The notes beneath the pieces are model-generated. The model made no database searches and had not been told where the DNA came from. It saw nothing but the letters and a program-made list of their open reading frames with translations. A stretch of DNA of 10,916 nucleotides from an uncultured Selenomonadaceae bacterium. GTDB lineage: Bacteria; Bacillota; Negativicutes; Selenomonadales; Selenomonadaceae. The DNA is taken from assembly GCA_905233965.1 (NCBI GenBank), contig CAJOFG010000032.1, positions 1,777 to 12,692 of the forward strand, in the 5' to 3' direction. The position numbers were made by a program, and so were the translations under genes. Shown in pieces: positions 1-7,608 of this stretch. Each line of letters begins with the position of its first letter. Within the stretch, counting starts at the first letter, position 1.

Positions 1-765
1 TTGAACAAGCCGACGACCGTCGAAAAACCCGACAAGGAAAAAGATATAGCAAAAGATAAAGAAAAGGAGAAAGAGAAGAAAAAAGTCAAGAAACCAAAGA
101 AGGAAAAGGAAAAAGACAAGGATAAAAAGCCGCGCGAAGTCAAACGCCCTTCCGACGATGACGAAAGAGATTTGTTCAACATCACCGGGCTGAAAGGAAA
201 AACTGTCGCGATAGATCCCGGACACGGCGGCAACGATGCCGGAGCGATAGGTCCGAGCGGCGTGACGGAAAAAAGTGTAACTCTCCGTGTCGCTCTGGAA
301 CTTGCCGATATGTTGGAAGCGGAAGGCGCGAAAGTCATCATGACCCGGAGAACGGACAAAACCGTTTCGTCAAAAGGAGCGGCGGCCTCTGCAGTCGAAG
401 AACTTCAAGCACGCTGTGACATTGCAAACAAATCCGGCGCGGACATTTTCATTTCGATTCACGCCGACAGTTTCACAAATTCTTCGGCGAAAGGAACAAC
501 CGGTTACTATTACGAAAGCGGCGGTCAAAAATCTCAACGACTGGCTGATTATGTTCGCCGGGCTCTTTGCGAACAAATTCGCACACCGAGTCGCGGAACG
601 CAACCCTGCAATTTTTACGTCGTCAAGCATACGGATATGCCGGCAACTCTAATCGAATTGGCTTTCATCTCGAACAAAGAGGAAGAAAAATTGATGAGTT
701 CGCGTGAAGGTGTCGTTAAAATGGCGCAGGGAATTTTGGACGGCATAGAAGATTATTTCGGATAA
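1..765 (+). CDS. N-acetylmuramoyl-L-alanine amidase (Amidase_3), 5' end probably outside window
   Basis: Zinc amidase that cleaves the bond between N-acetylmuramic acid and L-alanine in peptidoglycan, acting outside the cytoplasmic membrane. Numbering from base 1, residues 66-253 form one Amidase_3 domain. The IDPGHGG motif gives zinc ligand His75, Glu90 is in the TEK motif, His154 is in SIHADS, and Glu219 in LIELAFISN is the expected catalytic glutamate, so the domain looks complete and active. Residues 8-57 are almost entirely Lys, Glu, Asp and Pro, a charged linker with no fold. The TTG at base 1 is unlikely to be the true start: no signal peptide or membrane anchor precedes the linker, and the family usually has a signal and an AMIN or SH3-like wall-binding domain there. 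The N-terminal part is inferred to lie upstream. The gene ends in TAA followed by a strong terminator, so it closes its own transcript. Product confident; start uncertain. Confidence 0.9.
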   Translation: MNKPTTVEKPDKEKDIAKDKEKEKEKKKVKKPKKEKEKDKDKKPREVKRPSDDDERDLFNITGLKGKTVAIDPGHGGNDAGAIGPSGVTEKSVTLRVALELADMLEAEGAKVIMTRRTDKTVSSKGAAASAVEELQARCDIANKSGADIFISIHADSFTNSSAKGTTGYYYESGGQKSQRLADYVRRALCEQIRTPSRGTQPCNFYVVKHTDMPATLIELAFISNKEEEKLMSSREGVVKMAQGILDGIEDYFG

Positions 766-784
766 TCGTTTCAAAAAAATTTTT

Positions 785-820
785 TCTTCGGCAAAAAAAT
801 TTTTGTCGGAGATTTTTTTT
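785..820 (+). terminator. Rho-independent terminator after the amidase gene
   Basis: Bases 785-796 pair with 801-812 to give a 12-bp stem with two G-U pairs (788/809 and 791/806) and a four-base loop (797-800). An uninterrupted run of eight T follows at 813-820. It sits 20 bases after the amidase stop codon. The upper stem consists of A-U pairs from an A7T5 tract; the lower stem has the G-C pairs. The pairing was worked out by eye. Confidence 0.8.
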
Positions 821-868
821 GGCACCGAAAAAATTTTTCTCCGGGCGGCGTGTCGAAAATAAAATGCT

Positions 869-896
869 TTTAAACAAAAACAAAACGCGCTATAAT
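869..896 (+). promoter_or_regulatory. Sigma-A type promoter of the GntR-glmU-prs operon
   Basis: A perfect TATAAT lies at 891-896. The best -35 candidate is TTTAAA at 869-874 (four of six matches to TTGACA) with a 16-base spacer, so the -35 is weak. Transcription would begin near 903 and give a leader of about 59 bases. It is the only convincing promoter ahead of the seven-gene cluster. The -10 box is clear, the -35 is not. Confidence 0.6.
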
Positions 897-946
897 TGCT
901 CCGGATTTTTTGGATGGGTTTTAACTCGGCAAAAAAATTTTAAAAC

Positions 947-955
947 GGAGATGAT
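947..955 (+). promoter_or_regulatory. Ribosome binding site of the GntR gene
   Basis: GGAGATGAT matches the Shine-Dalgarno sequence GGAGGTGAT at eight of nine bases and ends six bases before ATG 962. It decides the start, because ATG codons also occur at 951 and 958 in other frames. The long pairing reaching base 955 favours 962, which also gives the full-length N-terminus expected for this regulator family. Confidence 0.65.
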
Positions 956-961
956 AAATGT

Positions 962-1642
962 ATGGGCAGAAGATTGGAACCGATAAATTTGGACAGCTAC
1001 CAACCGTTGAGGGAAACGGTCTGCGAATCGATCCGCGACGCTATCCAAAAAGGAATTTTGGAGCCGGGCGAAAGACTCATGGAAGTTCAGCTTGCCGACG
1101 AATTGGGAATAAGCCGGACGCCGGTCAGGGAAGCAATTCGCAAACTCGAACAGGAAGGTTACGTCATCATGATGCCGCGTCGGGGAACTTACGTTGCCGA
1201 CGTTTCCGTTCGTGACGTGAAAGAAATTTTTGAAATTCGCTCCGCGCTGGAATCTTTGGCAACCGGACTTGCCGCCCGGCGAATCGAACCGGAGGAGCTT
1301 GAAAAATTGCAGGAACTTCTGCTTGAAGTCCAAAAACACGCGGAGAAAAATGACATTGAAAAAATCGTTGAGGCCGACGTTGCTTTTCACGGGCTGATTT
1401 ACCAAGTCAGCCGGAACGAAAGACTTGTCGGTATCATAAACAATTTGCGCGAACAACTTGCAAGATTCAGAACACGTTCGATGTCTTATCCCGGACGCTT
1501 GGAAAAAACTTTGGACGAACATAACGAAATGTTTGAGGCGATAGCGGACGGAGATGTCAGCGCGGCACGCGATGCCGCCGAACGTCACATGGAGAGCGCG
1601 GAAAAAACTTTGCTTAAGGCTTTGAAAAAAAGTAAGCAATAA
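962..1642 (+). CDS. GntR-family transcriptional regulator, FadR subfamily (FCD domain)
   Basis: DNA-binding repressor or activator of the FadR/FCD type, 226 residues, a usual length. Residues 13-80 form the winged helix, with the helix-turn-helix around 42-66 (ADELGISRTPVREAIRKLE is the family signature) and the wing RRGTYVADV at about 73-81. Residues 85-220 form the helical FCD ligand-binding domain. Asp139, His143, His187 and His209 match the Asp-His-His-His metal site of this subfamily, so the ligand is probably a small carboxylic acid bound through a metal; which acid cannot be read from the sequence. It is the first gene of the operon, 23 bases ahead of glmU, and may control its own operon. 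Family sure; target and ligand unknown. Confidence 0.92.
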   Translation: MGRRLEPINLDSYQPLRETVCESIRDAIQKGILEPGERLMEVQLADELGISRTPVREAIRKLEQEGYVIMMPRRGTYVADVSVRDVKEIFEIRSALESLATGLAARRIEPEELEKLQELLLEVQKHAEKNDIEKIVEADVAFHGLIYQVSRNERLVGIINNLREQLARFRTRSMSYPGRLEKTLDEHNEMFEAIADGDVSAARDAAERHMESAEKTLLKALKKSKQ

Positions 1643-1665
1643 ATTTTTTTTTGACGGAGGTAAAA

Positions 1666-3015
1666 ATGAATTTTGAAACAATAATTTTGGCGGCGGGCAA
1701 AGGCACGCGAATGAAAAGCAAATTGCCGAAAGTCCTGCACAAAGTCGGCGGCAAGCCCATGTTGCAACACGTCATCGACGCGGCGAAATCTGCCGGCTCC
1801 GAACGTGAAGTCGTTGTCATCGGTTCCGGCGCGGAGTTGGTGAAAGAAAAATTTCCCGGCGCGGAATTTGCATTGCAAGCCGAACAACTCGGTACGGGGC
1901 ACGCCGTTTCCGTCGCGAAGGAAAAATTTTTGAACTCGACCGGCGCACTCCTCGTTCTCTGCGGAGATACTCCGCTTGTCACCGGCGAATTGCTGAAAAA
2001 TTTTTTCGACGTGCATCAAAAATCCGGATTCGCCGCAACCGTTTTGAGTGCCGAAATGCCGGATGCGACCGGTTACGGCAGAATTGTTCGCGAAGGTGAC
2101 GGCTCGTTCAAAAAAATCGTCGAGCATAAAGACGCAACCGACGCGGAGAAAAAAATTCGCGAAATCAACGCCGGAATTTATTGTTTCGACACGCAAAAAC
2201 TTTTCGACGCGCTCACGAAAATCAAAAACGAAAATGCACAGGGCGAATATTATTTGCCGGACGCGCTGACGATTTTAAAAGATGCCGGCGAAAAAGTCGG
2301 AGTATTCGTCACGAACGACTGCACTTTGACGCTCGGAATAAATTCGCGTGTTCAACTTGCCGACGCGGAAAAAATTTTGCGCCGGAGAAAAAATTTTGAA
2401 CTCATGGAAAACGGAGTAACCGTCATTGATCCGGAAAGTACTTTCATTGACGCGGAAGTTGAAATCGGGCAAGACACGATTATTTATCCGCACACTTACA
2501 TTGAGGGCAAAACGAAAATCGGCGAAGGTTGCGAAATCGGACCGGAAACTCGTCTGACCGACATGACAATCGGCAACGAAGTCAAAATTCAATTCAGTTA
2601 CTGCCACGAGTCGGAAATTTGCGACAGCGTTGTCATGGGTCCTTACGTTCACATTCGTCCGGGTTCAAAAATTTCCGGCAAAGTCAAAATCGGAAATTTC
2701 GTCGAAGTCAAAAATGGCGAAGGTTCAAAACTTCCGCACCTTCAATACATCGGCGACTGCGACATGGGAGCCGGTTGCAACATGGGTTGCGGAACAATCA
2801 CCGTAAACTACGACGGCAAGAAAAAATTCCGGACGGTTATCGGCGACAATGTTTTTGTCGGTTGCAACTCAAATCTCGTCGCGCCCGTCACGGTTGAAAG
2901 CGGCGCATACGTTGCGGCAGGCTCGACCGTTACCGAAAATGTTCCGGAAAATAATCTTGCCATAGCCCGTTCGCGACAGACGAATAAAACGACGTGGAAA
3001 GACAAACGAAAATAA
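1666..3015 (+). CDS. glmU: Bifunctional GlmU: GlcN-1-P acetyltransferase and GlcNAc-1-P uridyltransferase
   Basis: Cytoplasmic enzyme making UDP-GlcNAc, the precursor of peptidoglycan and lipopolysaccharide, in two steps: acetyl-CoA-dependent acetylation of glucosamine-1-phosphate, then transfer of UMP. It has 449 residues (E. coli enzyme 456). ATG 1666 is chosen because GGAGG at 1656-1660 lies five bases upstream; the in-frame TTG at 1651 would overlap that site. The uridyltransferase domain, about 1-225, has LAAGKGTRMKSKLPK with Arg15 and Lys22, and Asp101 in CGDTPL. The left-handed beta-helix, about 250-440, keeps the acetyltransferase residues Arg331, Lys349, His358, Tyr361, Asn372 and Lys387 by alignment in memory to E. 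coli Arg333, Lys351, His363, Tyr366, Asn377 and Lys392. Oddity: between Lys349 and His358 there are three residues fewer than in E. coli and Streptococcus. The glmU-prs order is standard in Bacillota. Confidence 0.97.
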   Translation: MNFETIILAAGKGTRMKSKLPKVLHKVGGKPMLQHVIDAAKSAGSEREVVVIGSGAELVKEKFPGAEFALQAEQLGTGHAVSVAKEKFLNSTGALLVLCGDTPLVTGELLKNFFDVHQKSGFAATVLSAEMPDATGYGRIVREGDGSFKKIVEHKDATDAEKKIREINAGIYCFDTQKLFDALTKIKNENAQGEYYLPDALTILKDAGEKVGVFVTNDCTLTLGINSRVQLADAEKILRRRKNFELMENGVTVIDPESTFIDAEVEIGQDTIIYPHTYIEGKTKIGEGCEIGPETRLTDMTIGNEVKIQFSYCHESEICDSVVMGPYVHIRPGSKISGKVKIGNFVEVKNGEGSKLPHLQYIGDCDMGAGCNMGCGTITVNYDGKKKFRTVIGDNVFVGCNSNLVAPVTVESGAYVAAGSTVTENVPENNLAIARSRQTNKTTWKDKRK

Positions 3016-3025
3016 AAATTAAATC

Positions 3026-3070
3026 GCATGATGATTTATTCGGTGCATGAAAAAATTTTTTTACGCATGA
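3026..3070 (+). repeat. Three direct GCATGA repeats in the glmU-prs gap
   Basis: GCATGA occurs at 3026-3031, 3045-3050 and 3065-3070, with start-to-start spacings of 19 and 20 bases, close to two helical turns. All three lie in the 73-base gap between glmU and prs, the longest gap inside the operon. The last copy ends five bases before the prs Shine-Dalgarno sequence. They could be an operator or a coincidence; no convincing -10/-35 pair was found in the gap. Confidence 0.35.
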
Positions 3071-3088
3071 GCAGTGGAGGTAGTTTTT

Positions 3089-4051
3089 ATGGAAAATCAT
3101 AATTTCGACGTGAACAAACTTTGTTTGATGACCGGCAACGCAAATATCGAACTCTCGCAAAAAATCGCCGACTATATCGGAGTGAAACTTTGCGACGCAG
3201 TCGTCGGACGTTTCAACAACGGTGAAACTTCCGTCATGATTAACGAAAGTATTCGCGGCAAAGATATTTTCATCATTCAGCCGACTTCGCAACCGGTGAA
3301 TGACAACCTTATGGATTTGCTCGTCATGGCGGACGCTTGCAAACGTGCATCGGCGCACAGCATTACCGCAGTCGTTCCCTATTACGCTTACGCCCGGCAG
3401 GACAGAAAAACTCGCGGGCGCGAACCCATTTCCGCAAAACTCGTTGCAAATTTGATGGTTGCCGCCGGCATGACAAGAGTTATCACCGTCGATTTGCACG
3501 CGGCACAAATTCAGGGCTTTTTCGATATTCCGGTGGATCATCTCGGCGCGGCTCCGGTCATCGCGGATTATTTCAAACAGCAGGAAAATTATCGCGAAAA
3601 TCTCGTCGTCATCTCTCCGGACTTGGGTGGCGTTACCCGTGCCAGAAATTTGGCTGACTATTTGAAAGTTCCCATCGCGATAATCGAAAAACGTCGTCCG
3701 CGTCCGGGTGAAGCGGAAGTCATGAGCATTATCGGCGACGTTCAAGGAAAAGCCGCGCTTATGATTGACGACATAGTTGACACGGCGGGCAGTCTTTGCG
3801 AAGGTGCAAAGGCGTTGAAAAAATTGGGTGCGAAGTCCGTTTTCGCCGCCTGCACTCACCCCGTGTTGAGCAAAAACGCCGTCGAAAAAATCAACAACTC
3901 CGAAATTGAAAAACTCATCATCACCGACACCATACCTCTGCCGCCGGAAAAAAAATCAGATAAAATTGTCGTACTCTCTCTTGCCGAACCGATAGCCGAC
4001 GTTATAATCCGGATTCAATCTCATCGTTCGGTAAGTTTGCTGTTCAGATAA
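3089..4051 (+). CDS. prs: Ribose-phosphate pyrophosphokinase (PRPP synthetase)
   Basis: Transfers pyrophosphate from ATP to ribose-5-phosphate to make PRPP, the entry point to purine, pyrimidine, NAD, histidine and tryptophan synthesis; soluble and usually hexameric. It has 320 residues, close to the family's usual 315 or so. ATG 3089 follows GGAGG at 3076-3080 by eight bases; the in-frame GTG at 3074 overlaps that site and is rejected. Visible motifs in order: the ATP-site segment YARQDRK (101-107), VDLHAAQIQGFF (134-145, with His137), SPDLGGVTRAR (176-186) and the PRPP-binding loop DDIVDTAGS (227-235). The protein ends in SVSLLFR, a normal end for class I enzymes. Nothing is missing. It lies 73 bases after glmU and 28 before htpG, and probably shares their transcript. 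Confidence 0.97.
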   Translation: MENHNFDVNKLCLMTGNANIELSQKIADYIGVKLCDAVVGRFNNGETSVMINESIRGKDIFIIQPTSQPVNDNLMDLLVMADACKRASAHSITAVVPYYAYARQDRKTRGREPISAKLVANLMVAAGMTRVITVDLHAAQIQGFFDIPVDHLGAAPVIADYFKQQENYRENLVVISPDLGGVTRARNLADYLKVPIAIIEKRRPRPGEAEVMSIIGDVQGKAALMIDDIVDTAGSLCEGAKALKKLGAKSVFAACTHPVLSKNAVEKINNSEIEKLIITDTIPLPPEKKSDKIVVLSLAEPIADVIIRIQSHRSVSLLFR

Positions 4052-4079
4052 AATATTTTTTTGGAGGGATACTTTTTAA

Positions 4080-5981
4080 ATGTCTGCAGAAACTTTGGAA
4101 TTTCAAGCCGAAACGAAACGGCTTTTGGACTTGGTCGTCAATTCGATTTACACGAACAAAGAAATTTTTTTGCGCGAACTCATTTCAAATTCTTCCGACG
4201 CGATCGACAAATTGCATTTCGAGTCGCTCACCAATCACGACATTTTGGAAGGGAATGAGGATTACGAAATTTTTGTCGTCCCCGATTCCGACACAAAAAC
4301 AATCACAATTTCCGATAACGGTATCGGAATGACACGCGACGAAGTAATTTCAAACATCGGGACTATTGCAAAATCCGGAACGAAGGCTTTTCTGGAAAAA
4401 CTTCGCGAAAATGACGGTAAGGTTGACGAAGAATTTATCGGGCAATTCGGCGTGGGATTTTATTCCGCGTTCATCGTTGCCGACGAAGTGGAACTGATTA
4501 CGCGCAGAGCCGGCGAAAATTCCGCCGTCAAATGGACTTCAAAAGGTGCCGGCGAATACACGATTGAGGATTGCGAAAAAGATTCACGCGGCACGACGAT
4601 TGTTTTGCATTTGAAACCGGAATTTTGCGGCGGGGAAGAGTTCGACTTCACGAACAATTACGCGATTGAAAATCTTATTAAAAAATATTCCGATTACATT
4701 CGCTACCCGGTCAAAATGAATTTCATCACGGAGGACAAAGACAAAAATAAAACCGTCGAAGTCCGCACGGTAAATTCCATGCAACCTCTTTGGACGAAAA
4801 ACAAATCCGAAATTTCGCAAGACGAGTACAAAGAATTTTTCAAGCATCAATTCCGGGAGTGGGAAGAACCGCAGGAAATTTTCCACATCAAAGCGGAAGG
4901 CACGACCGAATATACCGCGCTCCTCTGTATTCCGAAACACGCCGCGATAAATCTTTACTACGCCGATTATGAACCGGGTTTGCAACTTTATTCGCGCCAC
5001 GTTTTCATCATGGAGAAGTGCAAAGACTTTTTGCCGGATTATTTGCGTTTCATCAAGGGGCTTGTCGATTCTCCGGACTTGCCGCTGAACATTTCCCGTG
5101 AGCTTTTGCAACAGAGTCGCGAAGTGAAAAAAATCGGCAAGGCGTTGGAAAAAAATATTTTGAAACAACTTTCCAAAATGTTGCAGAATGACCGGGCGAA
5201 GTACGAAACTTTCTGGAACGAGTTCGGCAAGTCGTTGAAAATCGGAGTGTACGGCAATATGTTCGACACGAAAGTTAAAGACGACTTGAAAGACCTTTTG
5301 CTTTTCACCACGTCGAAGGAGGAAAAACTTTCGACGCTTGCCGAGTACGTCGAACGTATGCCGGAAAGTCAGACGAAAATTTATTGCGCCGTCGGAAAAG
5401 ATGCGGCGACAATTTCACAAATTCCGCAAATGGAAATTTTGCGCGACAGAGGGATCGAAGTAATTTATCTGCTTGATCCGATTGACGAATTTGTCACGGA
5501 CGCTTTGCAAAATTATTCCGGCAAAGAAATTCAGTCAATCAACCGGGAAGATTTTGAGCTTGACGACGACGAATCCAAAAAAGTCAAATCGGAAGTCGAA
5601 GAGCTTGCCAAGTCGAACGAAGACCTTTTGAAAGATGTTCGTGAGGCAATCGGCGCGGAAGTTTCGGAAGTCCGTTTGACTTCGCGCTTGAAATCCGGCG
5701 CGGTCTGTTTGGCAACCGGCGCGCAAGGTCCTTCGTTGAACATGGAAAAAACTTTCGCCGCGATGAATAATCCGATGATGAAGGCAACGCGAATTTTGGA
5801 ATTGAATCCGAATCACGAACTTTTCAAAAAATTGAGCGGACTTCATGCGCTCGACAAAGAGTCCGGCGACTTCAAAGATTTTTGCAAACTTCTTTACACG
5901 CAGGCACTTTTAATCGAAGGAATCATGCCGGACAATCCGGTTGAGGTCGCGAATAAAATTGCCGCACTCATGGCAAAATAA
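4080..5981 (+). CDS. htpG: Molecular chaperone HtpG (bacterial Hsp90)
   Basis: ATP-driven cytoplasmic chaperone that works as a dimer on partly folded clients with the DnaK system. It has 633 residues against 624 in E. coli. The start follows GGAGGG at 4063-4068 by 11 bases. The GHKL ATPase domain (about 1-215) shows ELISNSSDA with catalytic Glu33 and Mg-binding Asn37, SDNGIGM with Asp79, the lid segment GTIAKSG (94-100) and GQFGVGFYSAF (121-131). The middle domain has NISRELLQ with Arg340, the ATP-contacting arginine. The C-terminal dimer domain runs from about 510 and has no MEEVD tail, as expected in bacteria. No CIRCE element (TTAGCACTC-N9-GAGTGCTAA) lies upstream, and only 28 bases separate it from prs, so expression probably follows the operon rather than HrcA. 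Confidence 0.97.
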   Translation: MSAETLEFQAETKRLLDLVVNSIYTNKEIFLRELISNSSDAIDKLHFESLTNHDILEGNEDYEIFVVPDSDTKTITISDNGIGMTRDEVISNIGTIAKSGTKAFLEKLRENDGKVDEEFIGQFGVGFYSAFIVADEVELITRRAGENSAVKWTSKGAGEYTIEDCEKDSRGTTIVLHLKPEFCGGEEFDFTNNYAIENLIKKYSDYIRYPVKMNFITEDKDKNKTVEVRTVNSMQPLWTKNKSEISQDEYKEFFKHQFREWEEPQEIFHIKAEGTTEYTALLCIPKHAAINLYYADYEPGLQLYSRHVFIMEKCKDFLPDYLRFIKGLVDSPDLPLNISRELLQQSREVKKIGKALEKNILKQLSKMLQNDRAKYETFWNEFGKSLKIGVYGNMFDTKVKDDLKDLLLFTTSKEEKLSTLAEYVERMPESQTKIYCAVGKDAATISQIPQMEILRDRGIEVIYLLDPIDEFVTDALQNYSGKEIQSINREDFELDDDESKKVKSEVEELAKSNEDLLKDVREAIGAEVSEVRLTSRLKSGAVCLATGAQGPSLNMEKTFAAMNNPMMKATRILELNPNHELFKKLSGLHALDKESGDFKDFCKLLYTQALLIEGIMPDNPVEVANKIAALMAK

Positions 5982-6014
5982 TTTTTCCCGAAAAACTTGA
6001 ACGAGGTGAGCAAC

Positions 6015-7199
6015 TTGGTATCCGAAAAAATGTATCGACTCGGTACAAAAAAATCCACAATCCGAACAATTTTTGAATTCGGCAGAAAACGTGCGGCGGA
6101 AGTCGGCGAAGAAAATATTTTCGACTTCAGCTTGGGCAATCCGAATGTTCCCACGCCGGATTTTGTTCGCGATGCGGCGATTGAAATTCTGACGAACGAA
6201 GAACCTTCAGCCGTTCACGGTTACACTGTCGCGCCGGGAAATCCTCAAGTCCGGGAAATTTTGGCGAAGAGTATCAACGAACGTTTCGGAACAAATTTTT
6301 CCGGAAAAAATCTTTTCATCACTGCGGGTGCGGCGGCGGCAATTACAATTTCATTCAAAGCACTTGCCGAACCGGGCGACGAGTTTATAACTTTCGCTCC
6401 GTATTTTCCGGAATACAAATGTTTCGTCGAATCGGTCGGCGCGGAGTTGAAAGTCGTACCCGCGCAGCCGGAGGACTGGCAAATAAATTTTGATGCGTTT
6501 GAAAAAATGTTGACGGCGAACACAAAAGCCGTGATAATAAATTCGCCGAACAATCCGAGCGGCGCGATTTATTCCGAAGCGACGATTAAAAAGTTGGCGG
6601 AAATTTTGGCGGCGAAGTCGAAAGAATTTTCACACCCGATTTTTATAATTTCCGACGAACCTTACCGGGAAATTGCTTACGACATCGACGTTCCCTACGT
6701 TCCGAATTTTTACGCGAATACTTTGGTCTGTTACTCTTACAGCAAATCTTTTTCCCTGCCCGGCGAACGTATCGGATATATCGTCGTGCCGGACGAAGTT
6801 GCCGACTTCGGAAAAATTTACGGAGCGGTTGCCGGAGCCGCCAGAGTTTTGACGCACGTCAACGCGCCTTCACTTTGGCAACTCGTCATCGCGAAGTGTG
6901 CCGGAAAACCTTCCGACATTTCGATTTACCGGAAGAACGCAAAAATTTTGTACGACGGTTTGACAGATGCCGGGTTTGAGTGCGTGAAACCTCAGGGAGC
7001 TTTTTACCTTTTCCCGAAGGCTCTCGAACCAGACGATTATAAATTTTGCGAACGGGCGAAAAAATTTGATTTGCTCCTCGTTCCCGGCGCGGATTTCGGT
7101 TGTCCCGGATATTTTCGCGCGGCTTACTGCATTAAAACGGAAACCATTGAGCGGTCACTTCCGCTTTTCAAAAAACTTGCCGCAGAGTACAAAAATTAA
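6015..7199 (+). CDS. Pyridoxal-phosphate-dependent aminotransferase, class I/II
   Basis: Fold-type I aminotransferase of the AspC/COG0436 group, 394 residues, cytoplasmic. The start is taken as TTG 6015 because GAGGTGA at 6003-6009 lies five bases upstream; in-frame alternatives are TTG 5997, GTG 6006 and ATG 6030, and the last would remove only five residues. PLP-site residues are visible in order: Asn180 in NSPNNPSG, Asp214 and Tyr217 in DEPYREIAYD, the Schiff-base Lys244 in SYSKSFSLPGERIGY, and Arg252, which holds the cofactor phosphate. Arg368 in YFRAAYC should bind the substrate carboxylate. The amino-acid substrate cannot be told from sequence; aspartate or a broad-range activity is the usual annotation. 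It lies 33 bases after htpG and 18 before the next gene. Confidence 0.92.
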   Translation: MVSEKMYRLGTKKSTIRTIFEFGRKRAAEVGEENIFDFSLGNPNVPTPDFVRDAAIEILTNEEPSAVHGYTVAPGNPQVREILAKSINERFGTNFSGKNLFITAGAAAAITISFKALAEPGDEFITFAPYFPEYKCFVESVGAELKVVPAQPEDWQINFDAFEKMLTANTKAVIINSPNNPSGAIYSEATIKKLAEILAAKSKEFSHPIFIISDEPYREIAYDIDVPYVPNFYANTLVCYSYSKSFSLPGERIGYIVVPDEVADFGKIYGAVAGAARVLTHVNAPSLWQLVIAKCAGKPSDISIYRKNAKILYDGLTDAGFECVKPQGAFYLFPKALEPDDYKFCERAKKFDLLLVPGADFGCPGYFRAAYCIKTETIERSLPLFKKLAAEYKN

Positions 7200-7217
7200 A
7201 AGGGAGAGTGTTCAAAA

Positions 7218-7580
7218 ATGATGGCATTGAATTTTCAAGAATCGAAACACCGCGAAATGTTGATGGCGCGCAGTAAAAATTGCACAGTCCGGCTCGGCGA
7301 CGTTACCGCGCTTTATCCGGAAAGTTCCGTCGTCTGGATTACCGTCGGCAAAAAAGGTGAGCCGAAAGAATTTTTGTACACGGCAATTCTCGACAAAGTT
7401 CGCGTAAAAACGATGGGTACTTTGACAAGCACGGATTTGGGACATCAGAATCCGGACATCAACTCGAAGGAAGAATTGATTAAAGATTTTGAAACGATTT
7501 ACCGCCGCAGAATTTTGCCGGAAGATACCGTCACGGTAATTTACTTCTCGGAAATTTTGCAAGACACTTTGTCCCGCTGA
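7218..7580 (+). CDS. Small conserved protein, possible ASCH/PUA-like domain
   Basis: A 120-residue soluble protein with no signal peptide or membrane segment. I do not recognise a named gene. The pattern of a basic residue, then TVRLGD (23-28), a gap, VVWITVG (38-44) and then a beta-strand segment FLYTAILDKVRVKTMGTL resembles the ASCH fold, a PUA-related beta-barrel often linked to RNA or nucleotide binding; this is pattern judgement, not a database match. The C-terminal part is helical (about 83-96) and ends with EDTVTVIYFSEIL. Two ATG codons stand in tandem at 7218 and 7221; GGGAG at 7202-7206 serves either. It lies 18 bases after the aminotransferase and is probably co-transcribed. Real gene: sure. 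Domain call: moderate. Confidence 0.8.
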   Translation: MMALNFQESKHREMLMARSKNCTVRLGDVTALYPESSVVWITVGKKGEPKEFLYTAILDKVRVKTMGTLTSTDLGHQNPDINSKEELIKDFETIYRRRILPEDTVTVIYFSEILQDTLSR

Positions 7581-7608
7581 TTTTTTTTGAAAGTGATTTG
7601 ATAAAAAA

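Larger units (their letters stand above)
766..961. other. Intergenic region with three A/T-symmetric tracts, terminator and promoter
   Basis: This 196-base gap separates the amidase from the GntR operon. It holds A7T6 at 773-785, A7T5 at 793-804 and A6T5 at 828-838, with a T8 run at 813-820. The middle tract forms the top of the terminator stem. The third, flanked by CCG and CTCC, lies about 55-60 bases upstream of the TATAAT box, so it could bend DNA near the promoter, though this is inference. No open reading frame with a ribosome binding site is seen here. I found no operator palindrome of the FadR type (TGGT-N3-ACCA-like) around the promoter. Confidence 0.6.

Noticed and set aside
813..838. 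Second hairpin pairing the T8 run with the A6 tract at 828-833
   Set aside because: Possible on paper, but it competes with the stronger 785-812 stem and has almost no G-C pairs.
890..1681. Long open frame on the - strand, about 263 codons, over the GntR gene
   Set aside because: It is antisense to a confident gene, has no family motif, and its composition (many Phe, Arg, Asn) is what the complement of this codon usage gives.
3016..3088. Possible PRPP or other riboswitch ahead of prs
   Set aside because: At 73 bases the gap is too short and too A/T-rich for a known aptamer, and no stable hairpin was found apart from the direct repeats.
2930..3859. Long open frame on the - strand, about 309 codons, over prs
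   Set aside because: Antisense shadow of prs; no recognisable domain and no sensible upstream ribosome site.
4021..4080. Possible heat-shock operator ahead of htpG
   Set aside because: No CIRCE inverted repeat and no separate promoter could be seen in the 28-base gap or just before it.
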